Assembly: GCF_023074185.1 (NCBI RefSeq)
Contig: NZ_JADPKY010000035.1
Location: forward strand, 1-64,000
DNA from: Bradyrhizobium sp. 132
Lineage (GTDB): Bacteria; Pseudomonadota; Alphaproteobacteria; Rhizobiales; Xanthobacteraceae
DNA length: 64,000 nt
Reading direction: 5' to 3'
Shown: positions 36,787 to 46,476 of the stretch, piece by piece
Layout: each line of letters starts with the position of its first letter
Position numbering within the stretch: position 1 is the first letter of the stretch
Program-made: the position numbers and the translations under genes
Notes under the pieces: generated by a model
Databases searched by the model: none
Told to the model about the DNA's origin: nothing
Seen by the model: the letters and a program-made list of their open reading frames with translations, nothing else

Positions 36787-38163
36787 TCAGCCCGCCGCCG
36801 GTCCGGCCGCCTGCATCCCCTCCGCCAGCCTGAACCGCAGCGTGAACTCCGCGCCGCCGCCCGGAAGGTTCTCCACCGCGACTGTCGCCGTGTGATCGTC
36901 GGCCACGGCGCGCACGATCGAGAGCCCGAGGCCGGCGCCGTCGCTGCGCTGGCGGTCGGCGCGCCAGAAGCGCTGGAAGATCAGTTCGCGGTCGGCGTCC
37001 GCGATGCCCGGGCCGCAATCGCGCACCCGCACCGCACCGTCCTCGCTCACCTCGACGTCGACGGACGTGTCTTTTGCCGTGAACTTGATGGCGTTTTCGG
37101 CGAGATTGAAGATCGCGCGCTGGAGCATCTCGGAATTGCCATGGACCAGCACCGGCGCCTCGGTGCCCTTGAGGGCGATGTCCTTGTGCTGGGCTAGCGC
37201 GAACGGCGCGATCGCACCGACCACCTCGGCGCAGACGGCGCGCAAATCCGCGGACTCGCCGGGATCGAGCACCAGCGTGTCGAGCTCGGCGATCTCCAGC
37301 AGCTGGGCGACGATGCGGCTCATGGCTTCGATGTCGGCATGCAGCGCCTGCCGTGCGGCGCCGTCGCCAAGCGTCTCGATGCGCGTCCGCAGGATCGCGA
37401 GCGGCGTGCGCAATTGATGCGCGGCATCGGCCGTGAACTGCCGCTGCACGCGAAAGCCATCCTCGAGGCGATCGAGCGCCTGGTTGACGGCGGTGACGAG
37501 CGGGATGATCTCGCGCGGGATCTGCTCCGTCGGCAGGCGGATGTCGGTGCGCGCCGGCCCGATATTGCTGGCCTCCTCCGAGGCCTTCCACAGCGGTGCG
37601 ATGGCGCGGCGGAAGATGATGATGTCGGCGGCGAGCAGGATCAGCAGGATCGGAATGGTGATCCACCCTACCCGCCGGAAGAAGTTCGAGATGATGTCGT
37701 CGATGATGACGTCGCGATGCGCAAGGTCCTCGGCGACGCGGATACGCACGATCTTGCCGTCGATGATGCGCGTGACGCCGGCGCCGGAAATCGTCTCGGA
37801 CAGCGGCGGCGCCTGTGCCGCGGCGCCCGTCTTGCGGCGGGACGAAAACAGCAAACGGCCGTCGGCGTCGCGGATATCATACAGATACCGGCCATAGGCT
37901 TCGGAGTAGAGACCGCGCAGGCTGTCCGGCAGATTGAACGTCAGCAAGCCGTCCGGCTGCGCGACGATCCGTTCCCCCAGCACTTCGGCCTGCGCCCGCA
38001 TGGCTTCGCGGTGCAACTGGTCGACTTCGGAATTGAGCAGCCAGAACATCACCAGCGGCAGGAAGATGGCAACCACCGCGACCGCCACGATGTGCATGAA
38101 CACGATGCGCCAGATCAGCGATTTGAACGTCGGCGATCTCGCATAGATCCCGGCGACCCCCAC
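36787..38163 (-). CDS. Sensor histidine kinase, TctE/EnvZ-like
   Basis: A 458-residue membrane kinase. Helices near 20-43 and 165-187 flank a periplasmic sensor of about 120 residues of the 2CSK_N type (RAQAEVLGERIVAQPDGLL). A HAMP-like linker leads to the HisKA helix with the phosphorylated His near residue 247 in FTADAAHQLRTPL. The ATPase domain has N-box LAENAIKF, G1 DCGPGIADADRELIF and G2 GAGLGLSIV. Orthologues often control tricarboxylate or TRAP uptake, and the adjacent dctP supports that here. The regulator gene lies one base upstream. Confidence 0.92.
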   Translation of the reverse strand: MGVAGIYARSPTFKSLIWRIVFMHIVAVAVVAIFLPLVMFWLLNSEVDQLHREAMRAQAEVLGERIVAQPDGLLTFNLPDSLRGLYSEAYGRYLYDIRDADGRLLFSSRRKTGAAAQAPPLSETISGAGVTRIIDGKIVRIRVAEDLAHRDVIIDDIISNFFRRVGWITIPILLILLAADIIIFRRAIAPLWKASEEASNIGPARTDIRLPTEQIPREIIPLVTAVNQALDRLEDGFRVQRQFTADAAHQLRTPLAILRTRIETLGDGAARQALHADIEAMSRIVAQLLEIAELDTLVLDPGESADLRAVCAEVVGAIAPFALAQHKDIALKGTEAPVLVHGNSEMLQRAIFNLAENAIKFTAKDTSVDVEVSEDGAVRVRDCGPGIADADRELIFQRFWRADRQRSDGAGLGLSIVRAVADDHTATVAVENLPGGGAEFTLRFRLAEGMQAAGPAAG

Positions 38164-38164
38164 G

Positions 38165-38839
38165 CTATTTCTCCTCGGCCATGAGATAGCCGACGCCGCG
38201 GATGGTGTGGATCACGACCTTCGCGCCGTGCTCGGTCAGCTGCTTGCGCAGCCGCGAGACGTAGACCTCGACCGCATTGGAGGCGACCTCGCCGTCGAGC
38301 CCGAAGATGTGGTCCTCGACGTTCTTCTTCGGCACCACGCGCCCCTGCCGGCGCAGCAAGATCTCCAGCACCGAGGTCTCGCGCGACGAGATGATCCGCG
38401 GCTGGTCGTCGACGAAGATTTGGCGGCTTTCGGTGTCGTAGGCGAGATTGGCGAGACGCAGCGAGCGGCCGAGCAACTGGCCCGGGCGGCGCAGGATCGC
38501 CTCCAGCCGCGCCACCAGCTCCTCCATCGCGAACGGTTTTGCGAGATAGTCGTCGGCGCCGCTGCGCAGGCCGCTGACGCGGTCCTGCAAGCCGCCGCGC
38601 GCGGTCAGCACCAGCACCGGCAGTGGCTCCATCTGCCGGCGCAGCTCGCGCAGCACCGAGAGGCCATCGCCGTCGGGCAGACCGAGGTCGAGGATCATCG
38701 CGGCATAGTTGACGCTGCTCACCGCCTCGCGCGCCTCGGCCGCGCTGCCGACGATATCGCTCTCATAGCCGGCCGCCGACAGCCCGCCGGCCACCAGCCG
38801 CGACAGTTCGGCATTGTCCTCGACGATCAGAAGGCGCAT
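38165..38839 (-). CDS. OmpR-family response regulator
   Basis: A 224-residue regulator with a receiver domain (MRLLIVEDNAELSRLV; phosphoacceptor Asp51 in MILDLGLPDGDG; conserved Thr and Lys in LVLTARGG and YLAKPF) and a C-terminal winged helix with ISSRETSVLEILLRR, then NAVEVYVSRLRKQL and TIRGVGYLM. The ATG at 38839 begins the receiver; the nine-residue extension to 38866 is unsupported. It is cotranscribed with the kinase and presumably activates or represses the adjacent TRAP genes. Confidence 0.94.
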   Translation of the reverse strand: MRLLIVEDNAELSRLVAGGLSAAGYESDIVGSAAEAREAVSSVNYAAMILDLGLPDGDGLSVLRELRRQMEPLPVLVLTARGGLQDRVSGLRSGADDYLAKPFAMEELVARLEAILRRPGQLLGRSLRLANLAYDTESRQIFVDDQPRIISSRETSVLEILLRRQGRVVPKKNVEDHIFGLDGEVASNAVEVYVSRLRKQLTEHGAKVVIHTIRGVGYLMAEEK

Positions 38840-38862
38840 CGCATTTCCGCCGGATACCCACG

Positions 38863-39111
38863 TCACCCCACGGCCCTTGCCGCATCTTCGCTCTCTTCCA
38901 CCATTCCGGCCACCTCGGCCAGCGAAAAAGCACCCGACAGACCGGTCACCTCTTCTGTCAGCTTCGCGTCAGCCAACCAGGCGCGCGCCCCTGCGGCGCC
39001 CGTGTCGGTTGTTGGACGCGAGCAGACATCCCCTGCCCGATCAAGCGTTACCGCTCCTGACCCAAATCTGGCATCGGACGGGGCTATTCGCTGAAACGTG
39101 AACGCGTTCAC
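38863..39111 (-). CDS. Doubtful short ORF upstream of the response regulator
   Basis: An 82-codon frame starting at a GTG within a palindrome and ending 23 bp before the regulator. The first 20 residues (MNAFTFQRIAPSDARFGSGA) faintly resemble the N-terminus of iron-containing alcohol dehydrogenases, and the rest fits no family. It may be a fragment of a deleted gene or not coding at all. Confidence 0.25.
   Translation of the reverse strand: MNAFTFQRIAPSDARFGSGAVTLDRAGDVCSRPTTDTGAAGARAWLADAKLTEEVTGLSGAFSLAEVAGMVEESEDAARAVG
39098..39111. promoter_or_regulatory. Palindromic operator candidate
   Basis: gtgaacgcgttcac is a perfect 14-bp palindrome 70 bp upstream of the methyltransferase start, a typical position for a repressor site (TetR or LacI-like). 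No cognate regulator is adjacent. Confidence 0.5.
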
Positions 39112-39181
39112 ACTTGCAATCCGCCGGTCGTCCTAGGCTCTTTAACCGACGGGGGGCTGTTCTCGAAGCGGAGAAGCTGCA

Positions 39182-40243
39182 ATGCGTGAACCAAACCTTG
39201 AAAAGTTGAACGCGCTCGTAGGAAAGCTTGTCGGCGACCTCGGCATCTCGCTTGGCGGCGCAAGCATCCTGCTCGGTGATCGCCTCGGGCTCTACAAGGC
39301 GATGGCCGATGGTGCGGTGGTCACTCCGTCCGAGCTTGCCAAGAAGACCGGTCTGCATGAGCGCTATGTGCGCGAATGGCTTTCCGGGCAGGCTGCCTCC
39401 GGATACATCGACTACCACCCCGAAAAAAACGCGTTCTCACTCTCGGCAGAGCAAGCCATGGCGTTCGCCGAAGAGGGCTCGCCAGCCTTCTTTGCCGGCG
39501 CATTCGATGTCGTGCAGTCCACCTACCTCGACGAACCCAAAGTCGCCGAAGCGTTTCGAACCGGGAAAGGCGTTGGTTGGCACGAGCATTCGAAGTGTCT
39601 TTTCTCTGGCACCGAGCGCTTCTTCAGGCCGGGCTATAACGCCAATCTGGTTTCGAACTGGATTCCGACGCTCGAAGGCGTCGAAGCGAAACTGAAAGCT
39701 GGCGCCAGGGTCGCCGACGTCGGATGCGGCCACGGCGCCTCTACGATTGTGATGGCGCAGGCCTACCCCAATTCAGAGTTTTTCGGGTTCGATTACCACA
39801 AGCCTTCGATTGAACGCGCGAAGGTCTTAGCGCAAGAAGCAGGAGTTGGAGACCGCATCACGTTCGCGCAGGCCAGTGCCAAGGATTTTCCGGCCAAAGA
39901 CTATGATCTTGTGGCGTTCTTCGATTGCCTGCATGACATGGGCGATCCCGTGGGTGCAGGCAAGCATGTCAAGGAAACGCTGGCCAAGGATGGGTCGTGG
40001 ATGATCGTCGAGCCGTTTGCTCATGACAATCTCAAGGACAATCTCAACCCGGTCGGATGCGTCTACTATCACGCCTCGACATTCATTTGTACGCCGGCAT
40101 CACTGTCTCAGGAAGTGGGCCTGGGGCTCGGCGCACAGGCGGGTGAAAGCAGATTGCGTCAGGTGGCCACTGAAGCAGGCTTCAGGCGCTTCCGCCGCGC
40201 GACCGAGACGCCGTTCAACATGATCTTCGAAGTGCGTTCTTGA
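39182..40243 (+). CDS. SAM-dependent methyltransferase with N-terminal winged helix
   Basis: A 353-residue class I methyltransferase. An N-terminal winged-helix region (about 20-90; GLYKAMADGAVVTPSELAKK, then HERYVREWLSGQAASGYIDY), as in Rv2258c-like enzymes, precedes the SAM-binding domain with VADVGCGHGASTIVMAQ near residue 179 and the acidic motif FFGFDYHKPSIERAK. The later FFDCLHDMGDPVGAGKHVKE holds the post-II motif. Acceptor unknown; relatives act on small hydrophobic molecules. GGAGAAG precedes the ATG. Confidence 0.88.
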   Translation: MREPNLEKLNALVGKLVGDLGISLGGASILLGDRLGLYKAMADGAVVTPSELAKKTGLHERYVREWLSGQAASGYIDYHPEKNAFSLSAEQAMAFAEEGSPAFFAGAFDVVQSTYLDEPKVAEAFRTGKGVGWHEHSKCLFSGTERFFRPGYNANLVSNWIPTLEGVEAKLKAGARVADVGCGHGASTIVMAQAYPNSEFFGFDYHKPSIERAKVLAQEAGVGDRITFAQASAKDFPAKDYDLVAFFDCLHDMGDPVGAGKHVKETLAKDGSWMIVEPFAHDNLKDNLNPVGCVYYHASTFICTPASLSQEVGLGLGAQAGESRLRQVATEAGFRRFRRATETPFNMIFEVRS

Positions 40244-40320
40244 CCGATCCGGCCGTTGTCCGGGTCCTGCAAGCCGCCGCGCGATAGTGGACAGGTGTCC
40301 CTGGCATCGCGGCCACACCC

Positions 40321-40334
40321 TTGATCCAGGTCAA
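40321..40334 (+). promoter_or_regulatory. FixK/FNR-type box
   Basis: ttgatccaggtcaa fits TTGA-N6-TCAA, the core of FixK2 boxes in Bradyrhizobium and one mismatch from the FNR consensus. Its centre is about 95 bp before the ATG of the small exported protein. A tatgtt at 40361-40366 could be the -10 element. This suggests activation under low oxygen. Confidence 0.65.
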
Positions 40335-40422
40335 GCATCACCTATCCTTTGGCCTCACGTTATGTTCAGCCTGAGGCAGCTCCGTCACTCCTTCAGCTCG
40401 CAGCAGGAAGAGGAGGATCACG

Positions 40423-40689
40423 ATGCATCCGAACAAGCGTCTTTCGATCAAGTCCGCAACGATTGCAGGGATTGCTGCCAGCGCCCTGTTGGGGATTGCG
40501 GGTCTCACTCTCAATTCCGCACCAGCCGGGGCGGTCGTGTACTGCCAGTACGTTGATTATCCGCCTAGTTGCGTTGCGAGGGCCGGCGTCGTGCTCAGGC
40601 CACGCCCCGTGGCGCGAGCGGCGGTCCGGGCAGGCACCGCTGGCCCACGCAACATAAATGGCGGGGTCAATCGCGTCGGCATACGGTAG
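40423..40689 (+). CDS. Small exported hypothetical protein
   Basis: 88 residues. The N-terminus is a signal peptide (KRLSIKSATIAGIAASALLG, cleavage expected after AGA). The mature part is about 50 residues with two cysteines (VYCQYVDYPPSCVAR) that could pair, and an Arg/Val/Ala-rich end. GAGGAGGA sits eight bases or less before the ATG, supporting translation. No family recognised. A FixK-like box upstream suggests oxygen-responsive expression. Confidence 0.7.
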   Translation: MHPNKRLSIKSATIAGIAASALLGIAGLTLNSAPAGAVVYCQYVDYPPSCVARAGVVLRPRPVARAAVRAGTAGPRNINGGVNRVGIR

Positions 40690-40826
40690 CGGTTCTGGTT
40701 TGTGAGTTGCGAGCCCTTGCTGCAATCGCACCCGTACGCACATTTCTGCGGCGGGTCGCGGCGCGCTAGCAACTTCCAGGTTGGCATCGCATTTGTTCAT
40801 GCCTGACGAACGTGAGGAGCTTGCCG

Positions 40827-41684
40827 GTGATAACGATTCCAGAACTGACGTCCCAGGCGCTCGGTGCGTTCCTGATCTCGGAGACAAGAGGCCGCTTCGG
40901 CTCGTCGCATGCCACCTTGCCGGAATTGCTCCCCTACGCGGCAAAGCTGGCCCTGGAATGTATCGGCAACAGCGATGCATTATACCACAACGTCGAGCAC
41001 ACCTTGTTGGTCACGCTGGTCGGGCACGACATTCTGATCGGCCGCTCTCTCCTGAGGCCAACGACGGCCAGCGATTATGCTCACTTCATCCTCGCGTGTC
41101 TGATTCACGACATCGGCTACGTTCGGGGAATAATTCATGGAGACCAAGAGGGAGCCTATGTCGTTGATGGTAGCGGCCGAACAGTCGAATTGCCGATTGG
41201 CTCTTCCGATGCAGCGCTTGCACCCTATCACGTGGACCGCTCAAAATTATTCGCCGTGGAGCGTCTCGACGCAGTCGACCAGATCGACGCCGCTCGCGTT
41301 GCCCGGGCGATCGAATATACGCGTTTTCCCTATGCGGACGCTCCTACGAGCGAACTCAAGGATGACTTGGACGAGGAGGAAGGTTTGTTGCTGCGCGCCG
41401 CTGATCTGATTGGTCAGCTCGGCGATCCGAACTACATGAAGAAATCAAATGCGCTCTTCTATGAATTCGACGAGATAGGGCTCAACAAATCGCTCGGATA
41501 CGCCACGCCCGCGGATGTGGTCTACAAATACCCTCAATTCTACTGGACCAAGGTTGCCCCCCAAATCCAGGCCGCCATCCGCTGTTTGAATGTAACCTCG
41601 AGCGGAAGGCAATGGATCAGCAGCCTGTATGGAAACGTCCTGCGCGCTGAGCGAGAAGTCAGACTATCTGGTCCACAGCTATAG
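40827..41684 (+). CDS. HD-domain metal-dependent phosphohydrolase
   Basis: About 285 residues with the HD superfamily metal site: His54 (and His58) in YHNVEHTLLV and the His94-Asp95 pair in CLIHDIGYVRG. A later DLIGQLGDPNYM supplies the usual C-terminal aspartate. Such proteins hydrolyse nucleotides or cyclic nucleotides; the substrate here is unknown. A GTG at 40827 is preferred because GAGGAG lies about seven bases before it; a GTG at 40812 is an alternative. The composition looks somewhat less GC-rich than the flanks. Confidence 0.78.
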   Translation: MITIPELTSQALGAFLISETRGRFGSSHATLPELLPYAAKLALECIGNSDALYHNVEHTLLVTLVGHDILIGRSLLRPTTASDYAHFILACLIHDIGYVRGIIHGDQEGAYVVDGSGRTVELPIGSSDAALAPYHVDRSKLFAVERLDAVDQIDAARVARAIEYTRFPYADAPTSELKDDLDEEEGLLLRAADLIGQLGDPNYMKKSNALFYEFDEIGLNKSLGYATPADVVYKYPQFYWTKVAPQIQAAIRCLNVTSSGRQWISSLYGNVLRAEREVRLSGPQL

Positions 41685-41928
41685 ATCGGCGTTCGCAAAC
41701 CGTGGTTTTCGGCAAAGAGGCCGACACAGCCTGAGAGGGCACCCTGATCGGCTACTCGTGTCCCCTATTGCACGCGCGAGTTTGCACCACCGTCCGAGGC
41801 CGTTCGCCGGGGGCTTCGCGCCGATTTTCGTCTGCTTTTGATCAAGGAACCAACACCCCCGCATCCCCGTTTGCCTCGGCTGCAACATTACTCATTCGCA
41901 TGAGGCGTCGTGCAGACCACCCAAGGTA

Positions 41929-42993
41929 ATGCACATGCGGATTGCACGACGAACACGTTCCGGCTCGTTTAGATCGGACTGTCTGACCGCCTTCACGCGA
42001 CATCCGGGCGCCACCGCGTTTGCTGCCGCAGGTACCCTCATCGCGGCTTCCGCAATCGTAAACCGACTGCTCGCGAGCAAAGCGCAACACGATAACCCTC
42101 CGCAGGGACGGTTCATCGACGTCGAGGGAGTTCGCCTGCACTATTTGGAGCGCGGCAGGGGCAAGCCGCTAGTTTTGTTTCACGGCAACGGCAGCATGAT
42201 CCAGGATTTCCACTCGAGTGGGTTGATTGATCTCGCAACCGAGAACTACAGGGTCATCGTGTTCGATCGCCCGGGTTTTGGGCATAGCTCGCGGCCGAGG
42301 GACGTCGTCTGGACTCCGGATGCCCAGGCAGACCTGTTCAAGAAGGCGCTCGATCAGCTGGGCGTCTCTCAAGCAATGGTCCTGGGTCATTCGTGGGGGG
42401 CGTCGATTGCGGTTGCATTGGCGATCAAACATCCTTCGTTCGTGCAGGCTCTCGTGCTGGCCTCGGGATATTATTTCCCAACTCCCCGCTCGGACAGCGC
42501 GGCGTCGATGCTGTCCGCCGTACCGGTGCTCGGGGACGTCATCAGCTACACGATTTCGCCGCTAGCCGGCCGGATGATGTGGCCCACGATGTTGCGCAAG
42601 CTGTTTGGCCCCCGGCCGGTCCCAAAGAAGTTCGCGGGTTTTGCCAGGGAAATGGCGCTCCGCCCATCACAGATGCGGGCGACGGCGGCTGAAGCGACGA
42701 TGTTGATCTCCGCCGCATTCTCGGGTTCGAAGGCGTATGGAGAACTCAAGATGCCTACGATCATTATCGCAGGCCAGCGCGACCGTTTGATCGATATCAA
42801 GCAGTCGGTCAGGCTGCATGGCGAGGTCAAGCAAAGCAAATTGCGCCGGATCGACGGAGTGGGACACATGATTCATCATTCCGCAACTGCTGACGTCATG
42901 GCGGCCATCGACGAAGCCGCTGCAGAGGCGGTGTTGATCCATGGAAGGGAAGGTCCGGGCGTACAACAGCCCGAAGAGACTTCCAGCGCCTGA
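41929..42993 (+). CDS. Membrane-anchored alpha/beta hydrolase
   Basis: A 354-residue protein. A hydrophobic helix at about 27-47 (GATAFAAAGTLIAASAIVNR) anchors it, followed by an alpha/beta-hydrolase fold with oxyanion HGNG (VLFHGNGSM), GFGHSSRP, nucleophile Ser155 in VLGHSWGASIAVAL, acid Asp in GQRDRLID and catalytic His in GVGHMIHH. The order matches haloalkane dehalogenase/epoxide hydrolase-like lipases. Substrate unknown. An alternative ATG two codons later is possible. Confidence 0.85.
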   Translation: MHMRIARRTRSGSFRSDCLTAFTRHPGATAFAAAGTLIAASAIVNRLLASKAQHDNPPQGRFIDVEGVRLHYLERGRGKPLVLFHGNGSMIQDFHSSGLIDLATENYRVIVFDRPGFGHSSRPRDVVWTPDAQADLFKKALDQLGVSQAMVLGHSWGASIAVALAIKHPSFVQALVLASGYYFPTPRSDSAASMLSAVPVLGDVISYTISPLAGRMMWPTMLRKLFGPRPVPKKFAGFAREMALRPSQMRATAAEATMLISAAFSGSKAYGELKMPTIIIAGQRDRLIDIKQSVRLHGEVKQSKLRRIDGVGHMIHHSATADVMAAIDEAAAEAVLIHGREGPGVQQPEETSSA

Positions 42994-43168
42994 CGGGCGC
43001 GAGATGGTGGGCGTACTCTTTTCGACGGCCATGCCATTACCTGATTTCTTCACCATGAGGTACTTGTCGTTGCAACGCCTCCCACGCGAATTACGCGAGG
43101 ATCGAGACCGTAGATTTCAAATCCATTGCGCTTGTAAGTTCTGATCGCTTCCCTGGTGGCCCCAAGCT

Positions 43169-43513
43169 TTACTTCGCACGATGCTCCTGAAAAGCCGCTC
43201 TGAGTTCAGCCAATACATCGCTTGTCGCGCCCAATTCCGCATCTGCACGGCTTGCAGGTAAATCCTTGTATGCAATCGGTTGATCGAACTGGCTTGCCGT
43301 GAAGTCATACCGCCGGCCTCTGATGCGATTGGAAAAATGTTCGCCGGCCGGCAGAGGCGTCTTCAGCAAGTCGCCGCCGAAGAGCTCGTGAAGGAGCAGC
43401 GCGGTGACGTTGCATTGCCCTGCCGCCGGATTGCTCGCCGTCCATTGGCTGGCGGTTGCCAATGACCAAGCCTTGCGCAGCGCGCTTTGTACCTCATCGG
43501 GATCGAAGCTCAT
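43169..43513 (-). CDS. YunG-like hypothetical protein
   Basis: 114 residues from the ATG at 43513, which has GGGGGTG four bases upstream. LRKAWSLATASQWTASNPAA followed by GQCNVTALLLHELFGGDLLK resembles the YunG family: a conserved W, then GQC-x-VTAL with an invariant cysteine and FGG. The Cys/His arrangement is protease-like, but no activity is known for the family. A short upstream frame overlaps its start, suggesting coupling. Confidence 0.7.
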   Translation of the reverse strand: MSFDPDEVQSALRKAWSLATASQWTASNPAAGQCNVTALLLHELFGGDLLKTPLPAGEHFSNRIRGRRYDFTASQFDQPIAYKDLPASRADAELGATSDVLAELRAAFQEHRAK

Positions 43514-43679
43514 CGTCACCCCCAAAGGTCGTGTCGAACTTAATTTCGGATTTTACGATAATCCTTTTTGCCACTGTATTGCCCGACGAGTCAAACGGCT
43601 TCGCTGCCCATAGGATCGACAGAGCGAAGCACTCGCTTGGTTGCTCCTGGGCAACGATGGCATCCGTGGGCCTGATCAC
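43494..43679 (-). CDS. Small ORF overlapping the YunG-like gene
   Basis: A 61-residue frame (GTG start) whose stop lies 20 bp inside the YunG-like gene. Its sequence (IRPTDAIVAQEQPSECFALS, then KRIIVKSEIKFDTT) looks like genuine protein. The open frame extends about 20 codons further upstream to 43740 without a standard start, behind AAGGAAGG. It may be a small coupled gene or the tail of a truncated one. No family recognised. Confidence 0.4.
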   Translation of the reverse strand: MIRPTDAIVAQEQPSECFALSILWAAKPFDSSGNTVAKRIIVKSEIKFDTTFGGDDELRSR

Positions 43680-43895
43680 CCCGCTTTGGCTCTCAAAATG
43701 CGGAGTTGCCCACGACCGCGCAATGATCGGGCCTTCCTTCTAATTAGCCCCATCGCGTCAAACTGTTAGCCGCATTCACAGCGCCTTGTCTTCTCGCCCC
43801 TGGTCTACTGTGCATGGGGTTGTTTTGCAGATTTTTTGTTGGACACCCTTCGTACCGCGGCCTCCGCGGCGCCCATCCCGATCACGTCGCGCCAA

Positions 43896-43927
43896 AGAAA
43901 AAGCCCGGCCTCGCGAACGAGACCGGG
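43896..43927 (-). terminator. Terminator after the second dctP gene
   Basis: On the minus strand GCCCGGTCTC and GAGGCCGGGC pair over ten positions with one mismatch, followed by TTTTTCTTT. It lies about 30 bp past the dctP stop. Confidence 0.8.
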
Positions 43928-43955
43928 CGTATCGCCTTTCGACTTCTTGCGAAGA

Positions 43956-45077
<1,122 letters not shown>

Positions 45078-45265
45078 CTAACTTCCTCTTTGCTGCCGCA
45101 CATTCCGGCGACGCGTTTTTGGGCCGCGTCGAACCGAAGGGGCTTGACTGCCGTGGGCCTTTAACACGGAAGCCCCGCTTTCGAAACGCGACATTGGCAT
45201 GACAGGGCTCTACGAAAGTCGCATGTCCCCAGGGTATTGGTTTGAAGGGATTGGCTTGGATCCGC

Positions 45266-46423
45266 TCAGGCCGCGGCGATGACGCCCTTGAGCTGGTCAC
45301 GGACCTGTCCTGCAACGGCGCGGTAGATCGCCGCATGGGGACCGTCCGGCTCGCTGTCGACCACGGGCGTGCCGGCATCCGAGGTGGCGCGAATCGCCAT
45401 GTGCAGGGGGATCTCGCCCAGGAACGGTACCCCGAGCTTCTCGGCCTCGTGGCGCGCGCCGCCATGGCCGAAAATATCGGATTTCGTGCCGCAATGCGGG
45501 CACTGGAAGTAGCTCATGTTCTCGACGATGCCGAGCACGGGCACGTTGACCTTCTTGAACATCGCAAGTCCCCGCCTTGCGTCGATCAGGGACAGGTCCT
45601 GCGGGGTCGAGACGATCACGGCGCCCTTCAAGGGGACGTTCTGCGCCAAGGTGAGCTGGGCATCGCCCGTGCCCGGCGGCATGTCGACGACGAGCACGTC
45701 GAGCGTGCCCCATGCGACGTCGCGCAGCATCTGCGTCACCGCCGACATCACCATCGGCCCGCGCCAGATCATCGCGGTCTCTTCCTCCACCAGGAAGCCG
45801 ATCGACATGATGGCGAGGCCGAAACGCCGGAGCGGAATCATCTTGCGCTCGTCGTTCAGCGCCGGCTTGTCGTGCAGGCCGGTCAGCCGCGGCACCGAGG
45901 GGCCGTAGATGTCGGCATCAAGCAGCCCGACCTTGAGGCCGAGGTCGCGCAGGCCCAGCGCCAGATTGAGCGCAGTGGTGGACTTGCCGACGCCGCCCTT
46001 GCCCGAGGCGACCGCGATCACGGCAGCGACGCCCGGAATCTCGGACTGCCGTGCCATCGGCGATTGACCGCCCTGTGGCGGCTTGTGGGCGTGGACCGGC
46101 TGCACGCCTGGCGCGCCGCGGCTCGGCGTTGGCGGCGAAGGCGGAGGCGGAGGCGGAGGCGGCGGCGCGGCGCCGGCCTTGCGCTCGGCGGTCAGCGCCA
46201 CCATGACGGTGGTGACGCCGGGGATGGCGCGCACCGCGGCCTCGGCTTCGGCCCGGACGGATTCCCAGGCCCGCGCCTCGGCGGCATCGACATTGATCGA
46301 GAAGAACACCTTGCCGTCGGTGGCGTTGATCGCGCTCAGCACATTGGCATTTGCGAGCGCGACCCCTCGGGGCGACTTGATCTTGGCGAGGCTGTCGAGA
46401 ACCTGTTGCTGCGTCACGGTCAA
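45266..46423 (-). CDS. apbC: Mrp/NBP35 family iron-sulfur carrier ATPase
   Basis: About 385 residues. The N-terminal MIP18/DUF59 domain (residues 1-90) is joined by a Pro-rich linker (about 105-120) to a P-loop ATPase with the deviant Walker A GKGGVGKSTTALNLAL near residue 140, DADIYGPSVPRL, VDMPPGTGD and the cluster-binding CPHCGTKSDIFGHGG. It assembles or transfers Fe-S clusters in the cytoplasm. A TTG at 46423 with AGGAG seven bases upstream is the best start; a GTG at 46417 is the alternative. Confidence 0.92.
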   Translation of the reverse strand: MTVTQQQVLDSLAKIKSPRGVALANANVLSAINATDGKVFFSINVDAAEARAWESVRAEAEAAVRAIPGVTTVMVALTAERKAGAAPPPPPPPPPSPPTPSRGAPGVQPVHAHKPPQGGQSPMARQSEIPGVAAVIAVASGKGGVGKSTTALNLALGLRDLGLKVGLLDADIYGPSVPRLTGLHDKPALNDERKMIPLRRFGLAIMSIGFLVEEETAMIWRGPMVMSAVTQMLRDVAWGTLDVLVVDMPPGTGDAQLTLAQNVPLKGAVIVSTPQDLSLIDARRGLAMFKKVNVPVLGIVENMSYFQCPHCGTKSDIFGHGGARHEAEKLGVPFLGEIPLHMAIRATSDAGTPVVDSEPDGPHAAIYRAVAGQVRDQLKGVIAAA

Positions 46424-46476
46424 AGCGCATCTCCTCGAATTCAAGATGCCCCATTAGAGCGGAAACGCCCAAAAGG

